Of a DNA stretch of 53,604 nt, positions 8,199 through 15,879 are shown one piece after another. Every line of letters begins with the position of its first letter. Positions within the stretch are counted from its first letter, which is position 1. The translations under genes and the position numbers were made by a program. Under the pieces are notes generated by a model that saw only the letters and a program-made list of their open reading frames with translations, was not told the origin of the DNA and did no database searches. Origin of the DNA: Planctomycetota bacterium (lineage in GTDB: Bacteria; Planctomycetota; Phycisphaerae; Phycisphaerales; UBA1924); NCBI GenBank assembly GCA_023432465.1, contig JAEYUO010000036.1, positions 1 through 53,604 of the forward strand. Reading direction: 5' to 3'.

Positions 8199-9068
8199 TC
8201 AAACCGCTGAGCGCGTCGCGCGGATCGTCAGCCACGTCGCGATCGCAATCGTCGCCACCCGCAGCAGGTTCACAACAAGCCCGCCCCCGCCCGCTCCGCC
8301 CTCCGCCGCGGCGAGCATCCAGCCCAGGTTCATCCCCGCGTGCAAGATCATCGGCACCCACAGCGTCCGCCAGCGGGCCAGCAACCACGTGAACCAAAGC
8401 CCGCCGGCAAAGGTCATCAGCACGTTGGGCCACCCGGCTACCGCCGCGTCCAGCGTCCACTTGATGTGCATCGCGCCGAACAGCGCCGCGGCCAGCGAAG
8501 CATTGACCCAGAACGCTCTTCCGCTCCACCCGAACGTCGCCGAGGCCACCACCCCGACCAGCAACCCGCGGAAGAACAGTTCCTCCTGCACCGCCGCGCG
8601 GATGACGCCGGACCACACCGCGGGCACGACGGTCGATGCGGGCGCGGGCAGATTGCCGCCGATGATCCCAAGCACGGCCCCGCCGATGACCATGGGCGCA
8701 AGGGGCAGCAGGCAGACGGGCAGCCACCCCGCCCTGCCGCGGCGCAGACCAAGCAGAATGGCAGGAGAGTCGGCAGCGATCGACCTCGCGGCCCCGCCCG
8801 CCTGCACACTCGCGCGCCGCAACCAGAGATGGACACTCACTGCCCCAAGCGCTGCGATGAGCATGAAGAGCAGAAAGCTGTCGAGGTTGCGGACCCAGCC
8901 TGGCACGCCCTGCGCATCGAGCCACGTGTGCAGCGACTTGTACGACGGCCACTCCCCGCGGAAGCGGGTAAACACGACGCACGCCAAGGCGAGAAGCCAA
9001 ACAATCGTGAGCACAGCCAGCCGCTCGCGGCGGGAATCAGGCGTGGATATCGACAAGGGCGTGCTCAC
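8199..9068 (-). CDS. CPBP family intramembrane glutamic endopeptidase
   Basis: This 289-residue multi-spanning membrane protein carries the CPBP/Abi motifs. EELFFRGLLVG at about residues 161-171 holds the catalytic Glu-Glu and Arg; AALFGAMHIKW and ILHAGMNLGW supply the conserved histidines. Family members (Rce1-like) cleave within or near membranes; in bacteria roles range from bacteriocin immunity to unknown processing. The neighbouring minus-strand gene, at 9187-9786, encodes a methyltransferase-family membrane protein resembling isoprenylcysteine methyltransferase. Rce1 and ICMT act together in eukaryotic CAAX processing, but no prenyl system is visible here, so the pairing may be coincidental. 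The start is GTG at 9068. Confidence 0.85.
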   Translation of the reverse strand: MSTPLSISTPDSRRERLAVLTIVWLLALACVVFTRFRGEWPSYKSLHTWLDAQGVPGWVRNLDSFLLFMLIAALGAVSVHLWLRRASVQAGGAARSIAADSPAILLGLRRGRAGWLPVCLLPLAPMVIGGAVLGIIGGNLPAPASTVVPAVWSGVIRAAVQEELFFRGLLVGVVASATFGWSGRAFWVNASLAAALFGAMHIKWTLDAAVAGWPNVLMTFAGGLWFTWLLARWRTLWVPMILHAGMNLGWMLAAAEGGAGGGGLVVNLLRVATIAIATWLTIRATRSAV

Positions 9069-9186
9069 GATGCCATGAGACTACGCAGCGTCACAGACGA
9101 TCGATACCTGCACACGTCAGGCCGGTGCGGAAGTTCAAGGCATCGTTGGCCCGCGCCATCTGTGGCTGAATTCTGCAAGGGCTGCT

Positions 9187-9786
9187 TCAAGGCGCAGCCT
9201 CGCGCAACTCCCCACCCTCATCACACCCGCCCCATCGCGGCCACCAGCACCGCACCCGCGCACAGTACCGCTCATAGTCCGGCCCGAAGCGGGCACGCAA
9301 GTCGTCCTCCTCCCACACGCGTATGACGAAGTTCCACAGCGCCCAGCCGCACGCGGTGTATGCCAGCACCGCCCACGAGCCGAGGTACACACCGACCGCC
9401 GCGCCCTGCGCAAGGCCCGCGATCGCCATCGGGTTGCGGACGAAGCGGTACGGCCCGCGGACCACAAGCCTGCGCGGACAATCAAACGGCAGCGGCGTCC
9501 CCTGCCCCGTGCTCGCCATCACCCACGCGCTCGACACGCCGAGCGTCCCGGCGATGAGAAACAACACGGCCCCGGCCGCGCGGTTCCACGGCCAGTCGGA
9601 CGCGGCGGCGCTCCAACCCGACCAGCCCAGCCGCCGCTCGGCCCACACGATCGCCGCGGGGATGAGGCCGAGGAACACGACCCAGAAGACCGTCATCTGC
9701 GCGAACGTCTTGGCCACGTTCCACGCCGCGGCGGCGGGACGTGCGGTCCTCGCGGGCAGCGGCGGCGGCGGCACGCGCAGGCCCAT
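9187..9786 (-). CDS. Isoprenylcysteine carboxyl methyltransferase (ICMT)-like membrane methyltransferase
   Basis: The 199-residue protein has four to five membrane segments and the ICMT/PEMT-type C-terminal signature: LVVRGPYRFVRNPMAIAG (about 115-132), then WEEDDLRARFGPDYERY near the C-terminus. In this family that region binds S-adenosylmethionine and the lipid acceptor. The bacterial substrates are mostly unknown. I chose ATG at 9786 rather than the longer reading frame because the upstream gene ends there with a TGATG overlap and because the extension is Arg/Gly-rich with no family resemblance. Translation is thus probably coupled to the upstream membrane-protein gene. Confidence 0.8.
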   Translation of the reverse strand: MGLRVPPPPLPARTARPAAAAWNVAKTFAQMTVFWVVFLGLIPAAIVWAERRLGWSGWSAAASDWPWNRAAGAVLFLIAGTLGVSSAWVMASTGQGTPLPFDCPRRLVVRGPYRFVRNPMAIAGLAQGAAVGVYLGSWAVLAYTACGWALWNFVIRVWEEDDLRARFGPDYERYCARVRCWWPRWGGCDEGGELREAAP

Positions 9787-10193
9787 CACGCCCCGCTCCG
9801 CGCCGGCCTGCCGCCGACGAGGCTCCACCACACCGCCGTCGCCATCGACGCGACGAACACGGGCAGCATCAGCCCCGCGCCCAGAAGCCGCGCGGGCTCC
9901 AACGCGGCGAGGGTGAACGCCCAGCAGCTCGCGTACGCGCCCGCGCCGGCGTGCAGCCACAGGACCGGGCCCGTCCACGCGGCCCGACGCAGAGCACCAG
10001 CCGCGCCCGCGACGGCGGCCGCCGCGAGCAGCAGCAGGTCGCCCGGTCCGAAGGCCATGAGCGCGTGCTCGCTCCCCACGGGCGAAAACCGGCCGCGAAA
10101 CTCCGTATCCAACCACAGCCACACCCACCAAGCGATGATGCCCATGGCCTGGGTGAGCAGATAGGCGATGGCGATGAGGCGCTGGGTGATCAC
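9786..10193 (-). CDS. Hypothetical four-helix membrane protein coupled to methyltransferase
   Basis: The 135-residue protein is almost entirely hydrophobic, with about four membrane segments (about 4-27, 50-70, 75-98 and 104-127). No family motif was recognised. Its TGA stop shares one base with the ATG of the ICMT-like methyltransferase (TGATG), so the two are very likely translated together and may form a unit in the membrane. It has no cysteine-rich or catalytic-looking motif. Confidence 0.65.
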   Translation of the reverse strand: MITQRLIAIAYLLTQAMGIIAWWVWLWLDTEFRGRFSPVGSEHALMAFGPGDLLLLAAAAVAGAAGALRRAAWTGPVLWLHAGAGAYASCWAFTLAALEPARLLGAGLMLPVFVASMATAVWWSLVGGRPARSGA

Positions 10194-10236
10194 GTGTCCC
10201 CTCGAAGTCGACGATGCGTGGATGCCGCGCGACGTT

Positions 10237-10392
10237 CTAATACTCGTCCTGTTCCTGCATCGGAAAGTGCAGCCACTCCCAATACTCGAAGATCGCGTCC
10301 TCCGCCGCGTCGTTCTCGTCGTGGCACTCGTGACAGTAAAGCGACGGAACCTTGATGGCGAGGTGTGAGTAACCGAGACGGCGCGTGGCCAT
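10237..10392 (-). CDS. Small 51-residue protein with CHEC motif
   Basis: This short frame runs from ATG at 10392 to TAG at 10237. It encodes 51 residues with YCHECHDEND at about 19-28, which has alternating Cys and His (C-H-E-C-H), followed by an acidic, aromatic tail (EYWEWLHFP). It starts five bases after the stop of the pRiA4b ORF-3-like gene on the same strand, so translational coupling is likely. The C-H-x-C-H cluster could bind a metal, though only two Cys and two His are present. I do not recognise a family. Support comes from the tight spacing and the non-random composition; it could still be chance. Confidence 0.5.
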   Translation of the reverse strand: MATRRLGYSHLAIKVPSLYCHECHDENDAAEDAIFEYWEWLHFPMQEQDEY

Positions 10393-10397
10393 AGGTC

Positions 10398-11045
10398 TCA
10401 CTGCACAAACACCTTCTTCACCCGAACTCTGCCCAGATGCTGATTGATCTCGTCAAGGCCAAACCAGTCCGGGTCCCACTCTCCCAGCCACGCCAGCCGC
10501 TCATGATCCCACTCATGCTTCTTGGTCCGCGGCGGAGGATTCCTGCGCAGTTCGAGCAGTTCCTGAAATCCGTACAACCCTCCAGAGTCTTCCGGCGGCC
10601 CGTTCCTTGCGCCCGCAACGCAGATCGCGGCACGCTGCTTCCCCGAGAAGACTCCCTTTCCATACTCGATCCACGTTTCTCGCGGGTACTCAAACGTCTC
10701 GCTGTCAATCTCCCGCTCAAAGTCGATGGTGTGAATCCACGAATCGCCAAAGTCATACTCATAGGCGATACGCTTCTCCGGCTTGGTGAAGATCTGTGCA
10801 AGCTGCACCTTCCGCTCGTCGATCGCATGGTCATCCTCGAAACGGAACTCGCGCGGCGCGGGGGTCGTGTAGCGTGTGCCATCCTCCTCGTGGAACTGGT
10901 GCAGATGGCAGTTCTGCCAACCGAACGCCACCTGCAGCACAGTGTGAAGCTGTGCCAGCGTGAGCCGCGGATCAACATGGAGAAGCCTCCAGATCTCCGG
11001 GTCGGAATCCAGCAAAGAAGCTCGAAGCTGAAGCATGCGGGCCAT
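10398..11045 (-). CDS. Plasmid pRiA4b ORF-3 family protein
   Basis: The 215-residue protein matches the pRiA4b ORF-3-like family: LLDSDPEIWRLLHVDPRLTLAQLHTVLQ at the N-terminus, GWQNCHLHQF, then AYEYDFGDSWIHTID and a C-terminal WLGEWDPDWFGLDEIN. The family is widespread on plasmids and chromosomes and has no established reaction. There is no signal peptide. It lies 86 bases downstream of a hypothetical gene and five bases upstream of a 51-residue frame, all on the minus strand, suggesting a three-gene unit. The family is often found in mobile or accessory DNA, in line with the repeats nearby. Confidence 0.85.
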   Translation of the reverse strand: MARMLQLRASLLDSDPEIWRLLHVDPRLTLAQLHTVLQVAFGWQNCHLHQFHEEDGTRYTTPAPREFRFEDDHAIDERKVQLAQIFTKPEKRIAYEYDFGDSWIHTIDFEREIDSETFEYPRETWIEYGKGVFSGKQRAAICVAGARNGPPEDSGGLYGFQELLELRRNPPPRTKKHEWDHERLAWLGEWDPDWFGLDEINQHLGRVRVKKVFVQ

Positions 11046-11131
11046 GTCGGCATTCTACCAAGCCTGCGAGATGACCATCGACTGGGGGCGGCGGGACTGG
11101 CGCTGGCATCTCCAACTCCCAGCGCGCCCGC

Positions 11132-11605
11132 TCAGCTACGCACCTCGCTGCACGCCGCTGCGATCGCATCAACATGCGTCGGAAAGTACCCGACGAATAC
11201 CGCCGACGCTGCGAGACAGTCAACGGTGGATTCCTTCAGTGCAAAGACAAAGTGACGGCGGCCACGGGTGTTTGTGGGCACGCGATCCTTGTGGAGCATG
11301 GACAACGTCATCGCGATCCATGGCGAATCAACCAGTTCCTGAAGGGCGTAGGGCCGCAGGCCAAAGCGGTAGAACGGATGATTGTGGAATGCCTCGTCGT
11401 TGGGCCCGTTGGTGACCAATTGAGCGACATCATCGAGGCGCACGAGCGCGACGACTTCATCGCTGTTCGGCCAGTCGGGGCCTTTGGCGTCGTAGGCGAT
11501 CCATGCGGAGTGCCCGCCGCCGCGGCGGGAACCCGTGAGGACCGAAGCAGTCGAGACATTGGGCTCGCACGGCGGAAGGTCGGTAAGTTTGATGGCGTTC
11601 GGCAT
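11132..11605 (-). CDS. Hypothetical protein
   Basis: The 157-residue soluble protein has no signal peptide or membrane segment. Recognisable stretches include WIAYDAKGPDWPNS, VALVRLDDVAQLVTNGPND, FHNHPFYRFGLRPYA and FALKESTVDCLAA. Balanced composition and compact sequence argue that it is a real gene. I do not recognise a family. It leads the minus-strand group that continues with the pRiA4b ORF-3-like gene. Upstream of it lies the repeat-rich spacer at 11606-12034. Confidence 0.6.
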   Translation of the reverse strand: MPNAIKLTDLPPCEPNVSTASVLTGSRRGGGHSAWIAYDAKGPDWPNSDEVVALVRLDDVAQLVTNGPNDEAFHNHPFYRFGLRPYALQELVDSPWIAMTLSMLHKDRVPTNTRGRRHFVFALKESTVDCLAASAVFVGYFPTHVDAIAAACSEVRS

Positions 11606-12034
11606 AGAGACTCAAGCATTTCCCCGCCATCTGCTACCAATCGAGCATGCTACCGCCATCACTCCTTCTCTGTTCAAAGGCCAGCTTTGCTGCCCCGTGG
11701 CCAGTGTGCCTTCGCTCCCTTCCTTTCCTCAGCCGCGGAGCGGCGCGGGTCGTTTTCCACGGGGCTTGCCCCGTGGTTCACGGCGTCCACTCTCTCTCTT
11801 GCTTCGCCTTGCAGCCCGCGAAGCGGGCGCAGGTCGTGTGCCTCCGGGCTCGTCCGGTGGTTCGGCGGCTGATTGCCAAGGGCTCTACATCTTGAACTGG
11901 CACCGCTCCCGCGGCCGCCCTACGGGGGGGGGCGGCCCCGTGGCCAGTGTCCGCGTGTCTTCCTTCCGAGCCCCGAGCGCTGGGCATCACATCACCCGCT
12001 TCACCATTTCTCCATTTCCCTGATATCTTCCGCT
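11606..12034. repeat. Repeat-rich spacer with palindromes and two degenerate 60-base direct repeats
   Basis: No gene is supported here. Two degenerate copies of a roughly 60-base unit lie at about 11731-11789 and 11811-11872. Each contains a GC-rich hairpin: the first is the perfect CCACGGGGCTTGCCCCGTGG at 11757-11776; the second is a decayed version near 11841-11860. A perfect 15-base direct repeat, CCCCGTGGCCAGTGT, occurs at 11693-11707 and 11936-11950. A third hairpin pairs 11913-11920 (GGCCGCCC) with 11930-11937 (GGGCGGCC). The pattern resembles REP-like intergenic elements. Confidence 0.6.
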
Positions 12035-12850
12035 GTGCGCAGACGCCTCCCGCCAGACCATCCTGCCTTCGGACCCTGCATCAGCGTCCGCCGAAAGTCC
12101 TTCGCCGACTGGGGCATGTTCTGCATCTTCATCCTGCCCCTCGGCGTTCTCGGAGGCTTCCTGGGCGTCTCCGGCCTGATCGCGATCCGTGCCGGATTTC
12201 GCCGACCGCTTGAGCTGATCACATGCGCCGTCGGCTTCCTGCTCCTTGCCGTCTCGTTGTATCTCTTCCGCAGTCTCCTCCGCGTCGCCGTGTTCTATCT
12301 CCACGGTGTCGTCGACCACATCGCGTTCCGTACTCGCGAGTTCCCCTACGCCGATGCGGTCCGGCTCACCTTCGCGCTCTCGCGGCGCACCATGAGAGGC
12401 AGCTACACCGGAACAACACTCCGCTTCAAGTTCAAGCTCGCCGATGGACGCCGCTTCTCTTTCCGCGGCATCCGAAAAGAAGGATCACACAACTTCCTCA
12501 TCCCCGAAGCCCGTGGTGCTGAAGAACTCGAGATCGTGCGCGATGCCATCGCCTCCTACATCGCCACCAAGATGCTCGATCAGATTCGCATCCAAGGTTC
12601 CGTGCCATGGTGCAACTCCATCCGGATCTCCGCCGAGGGCCTCACACCGACCAGAGGTCGCCGCCGCGGCTCGCTGATCACTTGGCAGAGCATTGTGCGG
12701 GCAGACTGTGTGGATCAGAAGTTCCGCCTCTTCGAGAAAGACAGCGACAAGCCCGTCTTGACGCTCTCGTGCAATGCACGCAACTTCTATCCAGGGCTCG
12801 AAATCCTCGCGTCGTACAAACGAATTGGCGGCATTGCACCCCCTCCCTGA
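12035..12850 (+). CDS. Hypothetical membrane protein, two N-terminal helices and soluble C-terminal domain
   Basis: The open frame extends further upstream, but that part reads through the repeat spacer, so I chose GTG at 12035 (271 residues). ATG at 12116 is the alternative. Two membrane segments follow (FCIFILPLGVLGGFLGVSGL and the ITCAVGFLLLAVSLYLF region). Then comes a soluble region of about 190 residues with two similar beta-rich parts, one around FRTREFPYADAVRLTF and one around RISAEGLTPTRGRR...ITWQSIVRADCV. The second recalls bacterial PH-like domains behind membrane anchors, but I cannot assign a family. No partner is evident. Confidence 0.6.
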   Translation: MRRRLPPDHPAFGPCISVRRKSFADWGMFCIFILPLGVLGGFLGVSGLIAIRAGFRRPLELITCAVGFLLLAVSLYLFRSLLRVAVFYLHGVVDHIAFRTREFPYADAVRLTFALSRRTMRGSYTGTTLRFKFKLADGRRFSFRGIRKEGSHNFLIPEARGAEELEIVRDAIASYIATKMLDQIRIQGSVPWCNSIRISAEGLTPTRGRRRGSLITWQSIVRADCVDQKFRLFEKDSDKPVLTLSCNARNFYPGLEILASYKRIGGIAPPP

Positions 12851-13212
12851 GAGCAGTTGTTGTTCGGGCGACGGGGAGGGATAGCGACGGCTGGGGGCAC
12901 GACCGACCTCTTCGCCTTCACCTGCCACAGGTCCTGCAGCCCCCAGCAGGGGGAGGTGGCGGCGAAGCCGCCGGAGGGGGCTCCTGCCTTTTCTCTCGGC
13001 TTCGCTCCTGCCTTTCCTACGTCTTCTTCTTTCTGCCTTTCCCACGTCCCCCTTCCCATCTCCCACATTCCTCTCCTCACATCCCACATCCCCCCTCCCA
13101 CATCCGACTTCGAGCCTGACGACGATCCCGAGTCCGAGCCGGACCCCGAACCGAGTCTTGCCAACTCATCCTGACGCCTTCTCCGAATCTGCTGCTCTGC
13201 TGCTCCACCGAT
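12851..13212. repeat. Spacer with REP-like palindrome and 130-base pyrimidine tract
   Basis: No gene is supported. At 12942-12980 is a compound palindromic motif: CCCCC-AGCA-GGGGG, then GGCGGC-GAA-GCCGCC (12958-12972), then GGAGGGGGC. From memory, very similar motifs are dispersed between genes in many GC-rich bacteria. From about 12981 to 13115 the plus strand is almost pure pyrimidine with imperfect CTCCTGCCTTTCC and CCCACATC repeats. The last 60 bases encode an acidic DPESEPDPEP-like run in one frame and a GSGSDSG-like run in another, which is low complexity rather than a gene. Confidence 0.55.
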
Positions 13213-15840
13213 ATGGACTCCTATCGTGTGGCCTGCATGAGCGGCGATATCCATGACCGTCCGACACAGGCGACCTCGGGCGGTTCCGAGGGCTTTGCCG
13301 CCGCGGCCGGGGCGCGGGCGGGCGATGTCATCGGGCCATACTCGCTGCTGGAGCGGATCGGAGAGGGCGGCTTCGGCGAGGTCTGGCGCGCCGAGCGGCG
13401 CGAGCCGTTCGTCCAGCGCGCCGCGATCAAGCTGATCAAGCCGGGGATGGATTCACGGTCGGTGCTGGCGCGATTCGAGCAGGAGCGGCAGGCCCTCGCG
13501 GTGATGGACCATCCGAACGTGGCGAAGGTCCTGGACGGCGGGGCGACACTGCACGGGCGGCCGTACTTCGTGATGGAGTATGTGCAGGGGGAGCCGATCA
13601 CCGACTACTGCGACCGGGCTCGCCTCACGACACGCGAGCGGATCGAGTTGATGATCCCCGTGTGCGAGGCGGTGCAGCACGCGCACACCAAGGGGATCAT
13701 TCACCGGGACCTGAAGCCCTCGAACATCCTCGTCGCGGTCGTCGGCGACAAGCCGCTCCCGAAGGTGATCGACTTCGGCGTGGCGAAGGCGATCACGGCG
13801 ATATCGGCCGCGAAGGCGGTGTTCACCGAGAGTGGCCAGTGGGTCGGGACACCGGAGTACATGAGTCCGGAACAGGCGGGCGGGGGCGAGGGTGTGGGCG
13901 GGGGACCGGGGGATGTTGACACGCGGTCGGATGTGTACTCGCTGGGCGTGGTGCTGTATGAGCTGATCTCGGGGGTGCTGCCGTTTGAATCTCGCGAGCT
14001 GCGCAGCCGCGGATTCGCGGAGATTGCACGGATCATCCGCGAGGTCGATCCGCCGAAGCCGAGCACGCGGCTGAGCTCGCTCGAGCCCGCGGCGGGAAGC
14101 GCGGTGGCGGAGAGACGGAGATCGCACGCCGATGAGCTTGCATCGGAGCTGCGGCGCGAACTGGAGTGGATCCCGCTGAAGGCAATGCGTAAGGACCGGA
14201 GGGAGCGGTACGGCTCGCCGGCGGAGCTTGCGCGGGATCTTCGGAACTACTTGGAGGGGCGGCCTCTGGAAGCGGGGCCGGAATCGGCGGCGTATCGCGC
14301 CCGGAAGATGATCCGGCGGAACAAGGGGGCGGTGGCGGCGGTGACGGCGATGGTGGTGTTGCTGGTGGGCGGGATCGCGGGGACGAGCATCGGGCTCTTT
14401 CAAGCCCGGGCGGCGGCGGAGGCGGAGCGCGAGGCGCGGAAACGCGAGACGCGGCAGCGCACGGTGGCGGAGGCGACAAGCGGCTTTTTGCAGAGCGTGT
14501 TCTCGTCGATCGACCCGGCGAAGGCGCAGGGGCGGGAGATCACGGTGCGGGAGGTGCTGGATGAGGCCGCGGCGAGAATCGCGGAATCGTTCGGCGAGGA
14601 TGCGCAGGCCGAGAGCGATGTGCGGGAGGTCTTCGGCGAGACATATCACGCGCTGGGGCGATATCCCGAATCGCTGGCCCAGCTGCAGCGAGCGCGGGAG
14701 TTGCGGGAGAAGACGCTCGGCCCGGAGCATCGCGAGACGCTGACGACGCGGCACAACATCGCGGCATCCCTGATCGAGCAGGACCGGCTGGATGAGGCAG
14801 CGCGGGAGCTCGAGTCGGTGGCCGCGGCCCGGGAGCGGGCCTTTGGAGCGATGGACTCGGACACCCTGGCATCGCAGAGCCTGCTGGCCTTCACTATGCA
14901 ACTCCGGGGGGACATGGAGGGTGCGCTGGCGCGATATCGCGCAATGCACGCCGGACAGGAGAAGCTGCTGGGGGCGGGGGCGAAACCGACACTTGAAACA
15001 CTGTCGAGCATCGTCGATGTGCTGCTGGACCTGGGACAGTTTGAGGAGGCGGAGCGCAAGTCGGCGGAGCTGGTCAACCTGACGCGCGTCACGCAGGGGG
15101 CGGATGCTCCGATTTCGATGCAGGCCAAGAGCCTTCGCGCGGCGATTCTGCGGGATATGGGGAGGATTGGGGAGGCCGAGGAACTGTGCCGCGGCGTGCT
15201 GGCGGACAAGCGGAGAGTGCTTGGCGATTCGCACAGCGAGACGCTGACAACGATGAACGTTCTGGGGATGATCCTTGAGACGGCCAAGAAGTATGACGAT
15301 CAGCACGCGGTGATGAGCGAGGCGGTGCGGCTTGCGGAGCGGCACCTGGGGTCGGATCACGCGCGAACGCTGACGTATGTGCACAACCTGGCGCGGTGCG
15401 AGCATCTCCGCGGGAACCTGGATGAGGCGGAAAGGCTGATGCGGCGGGTGCTGGGCGCGCGGCAGACGGCAGCGGATGACAGCATCGCGACGCTGTCATC
15501 GCAGAACAATCTCGCGCTGCTGCTGCTGGATGCGAAGAAGCCGGCGGAGGCGGAGGTGATCTTCCGGGAGATGATCGAGGGGCTCGACAAGGCGCTTCCG
15601 GAGGATCACTGGATGCGTTGGCAGGGGCGGATGAACCTGGCGCAGGCGCTGGTGGATCAGGAGAAGTTTGAGGAGGCGGAGCCGCTGATGCTGACAGGGT
15701 ATGACGGGCTGGTGAAAACGCTGCCGCCGGGCAGCACGAGGCTGCCCGGAGCGGCGAATGAGCTGGCGATTCTGTATAAGAAGATGGGCCGGGCGGAAGA
15801 AGAGGCGAAGTGGCGGGAACGGGCGGGGCAATCGCGCTGA
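13213..15840 (+). CDS. Serine/threonine protein kinase with transmembrane segment and TPR repeats
   Basis: The 875-residue protein has a Hanks-type kinase domain (about 43-355): glycine loop IGEGGFGEV (49-57), Lys73, Glu91, HRDLKPSN (164-171) and DFGVAK starting at 187. A single membrane helix follows at about 375-395 (VTAMVVLLVGGIAG). The C-terminal half (about 450-865) consists of tetratricopeptide repeats (for example AQLQRARELREKTLGPEHRETLTT, NNLALLLLDAKKPAEAEVIF). This layout is common in planctomycetes. The kinase should face the cytoplasm and the TPR part the periplasm, where it may sense or bind partners. The start could be ATG at 13213 or 13237. The next gene starts about 35 bases downstream. 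Confidence 0.93.
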   Translation: MDSYRVACMSGDIHDRPTQATSGGSEGFAAAAGARAGDVIGPYSLLERIGEGGFGEVWRAERREPFVQRAAIKLIKPGMDSRSVLARFEQERQALAVMDHPNVAKVLDGGATLHGRPYFVMEYVQGEPITDYCDRARLTTRERIELMIPVCEAVQHAHTKGIIHRDLKPSNILVAVVGDKPLPKVIDFGVAKAITAISAAKAVFTESGQWVGTPEYMSPEQAGGGEGVGGGPGDVDTRSDVYSLGVVLYELISGVLPFESRELRSRGFAEIARIIREVDPPKPSTRLSSLEPAAGSAVAERRRSHADELASELRRELEWIPLKAMRKDRRERYGSPAELARDLRNYLEGRPLEAGPESAAYRARKMIRRNKGAVAAVTAMVVLLVGGIAGTSIGLFQARAAAEAEREARKRETRQRTVAEATSGFLQSVFSSIDPAKAQGREITVREVLDEAAARIAESFGEDAQAESDVREVFGETYHALGRYPESLAQLQRARELREKTLGPEHRETLTTRHNIAASLIEQDRLDEAARELESVAAARERAFGAMDSDTLASQSLLAFTMQLRGDMEGALARYRAMHAGQEKLLGAGAKPTLETLSSIVDVLLDLGQFEEAERKSAELVNLTRVTQGADAPISMQAKSLRAAILRDMGRIGEAEELCRGVLADKRRVLGDSHSETLTTMNVLGMILETAKKYDDQHAVMSEAVRLAERHLGSDHARTLTYVHNLARCEHLRGNLDEAERLMRRVLGARQTAADDSIATLSSQNNLALLLLDAKKPAEAEVIFREMIEGLDKALPEDHWMRWQGRMNLAQALVDQEKFEEAEPLMLTGYDGLVKTLPPGSTRLPGAANELAILYKKMGRAEEEAKWRERAGQSR

Positions 15841-15879
15841 TGTTCGGCCGCGACGGCGGACGGGGAGTAGGCTGTGGGC

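Noticed and set aside
11873..12034. N-terminal extension of the membrane protein at 12035
   Set aside because: The extension translates the hairpin-rich spacer (Pro/His/Arg-rich) and has no signal or domain.
13453..15405. A 650-residue minus-strand frame inside the kinase-TPR gene
   Set aside because: Arg/Leu/His-rich shadow; the plus-strand gene carries all kinase motifs.
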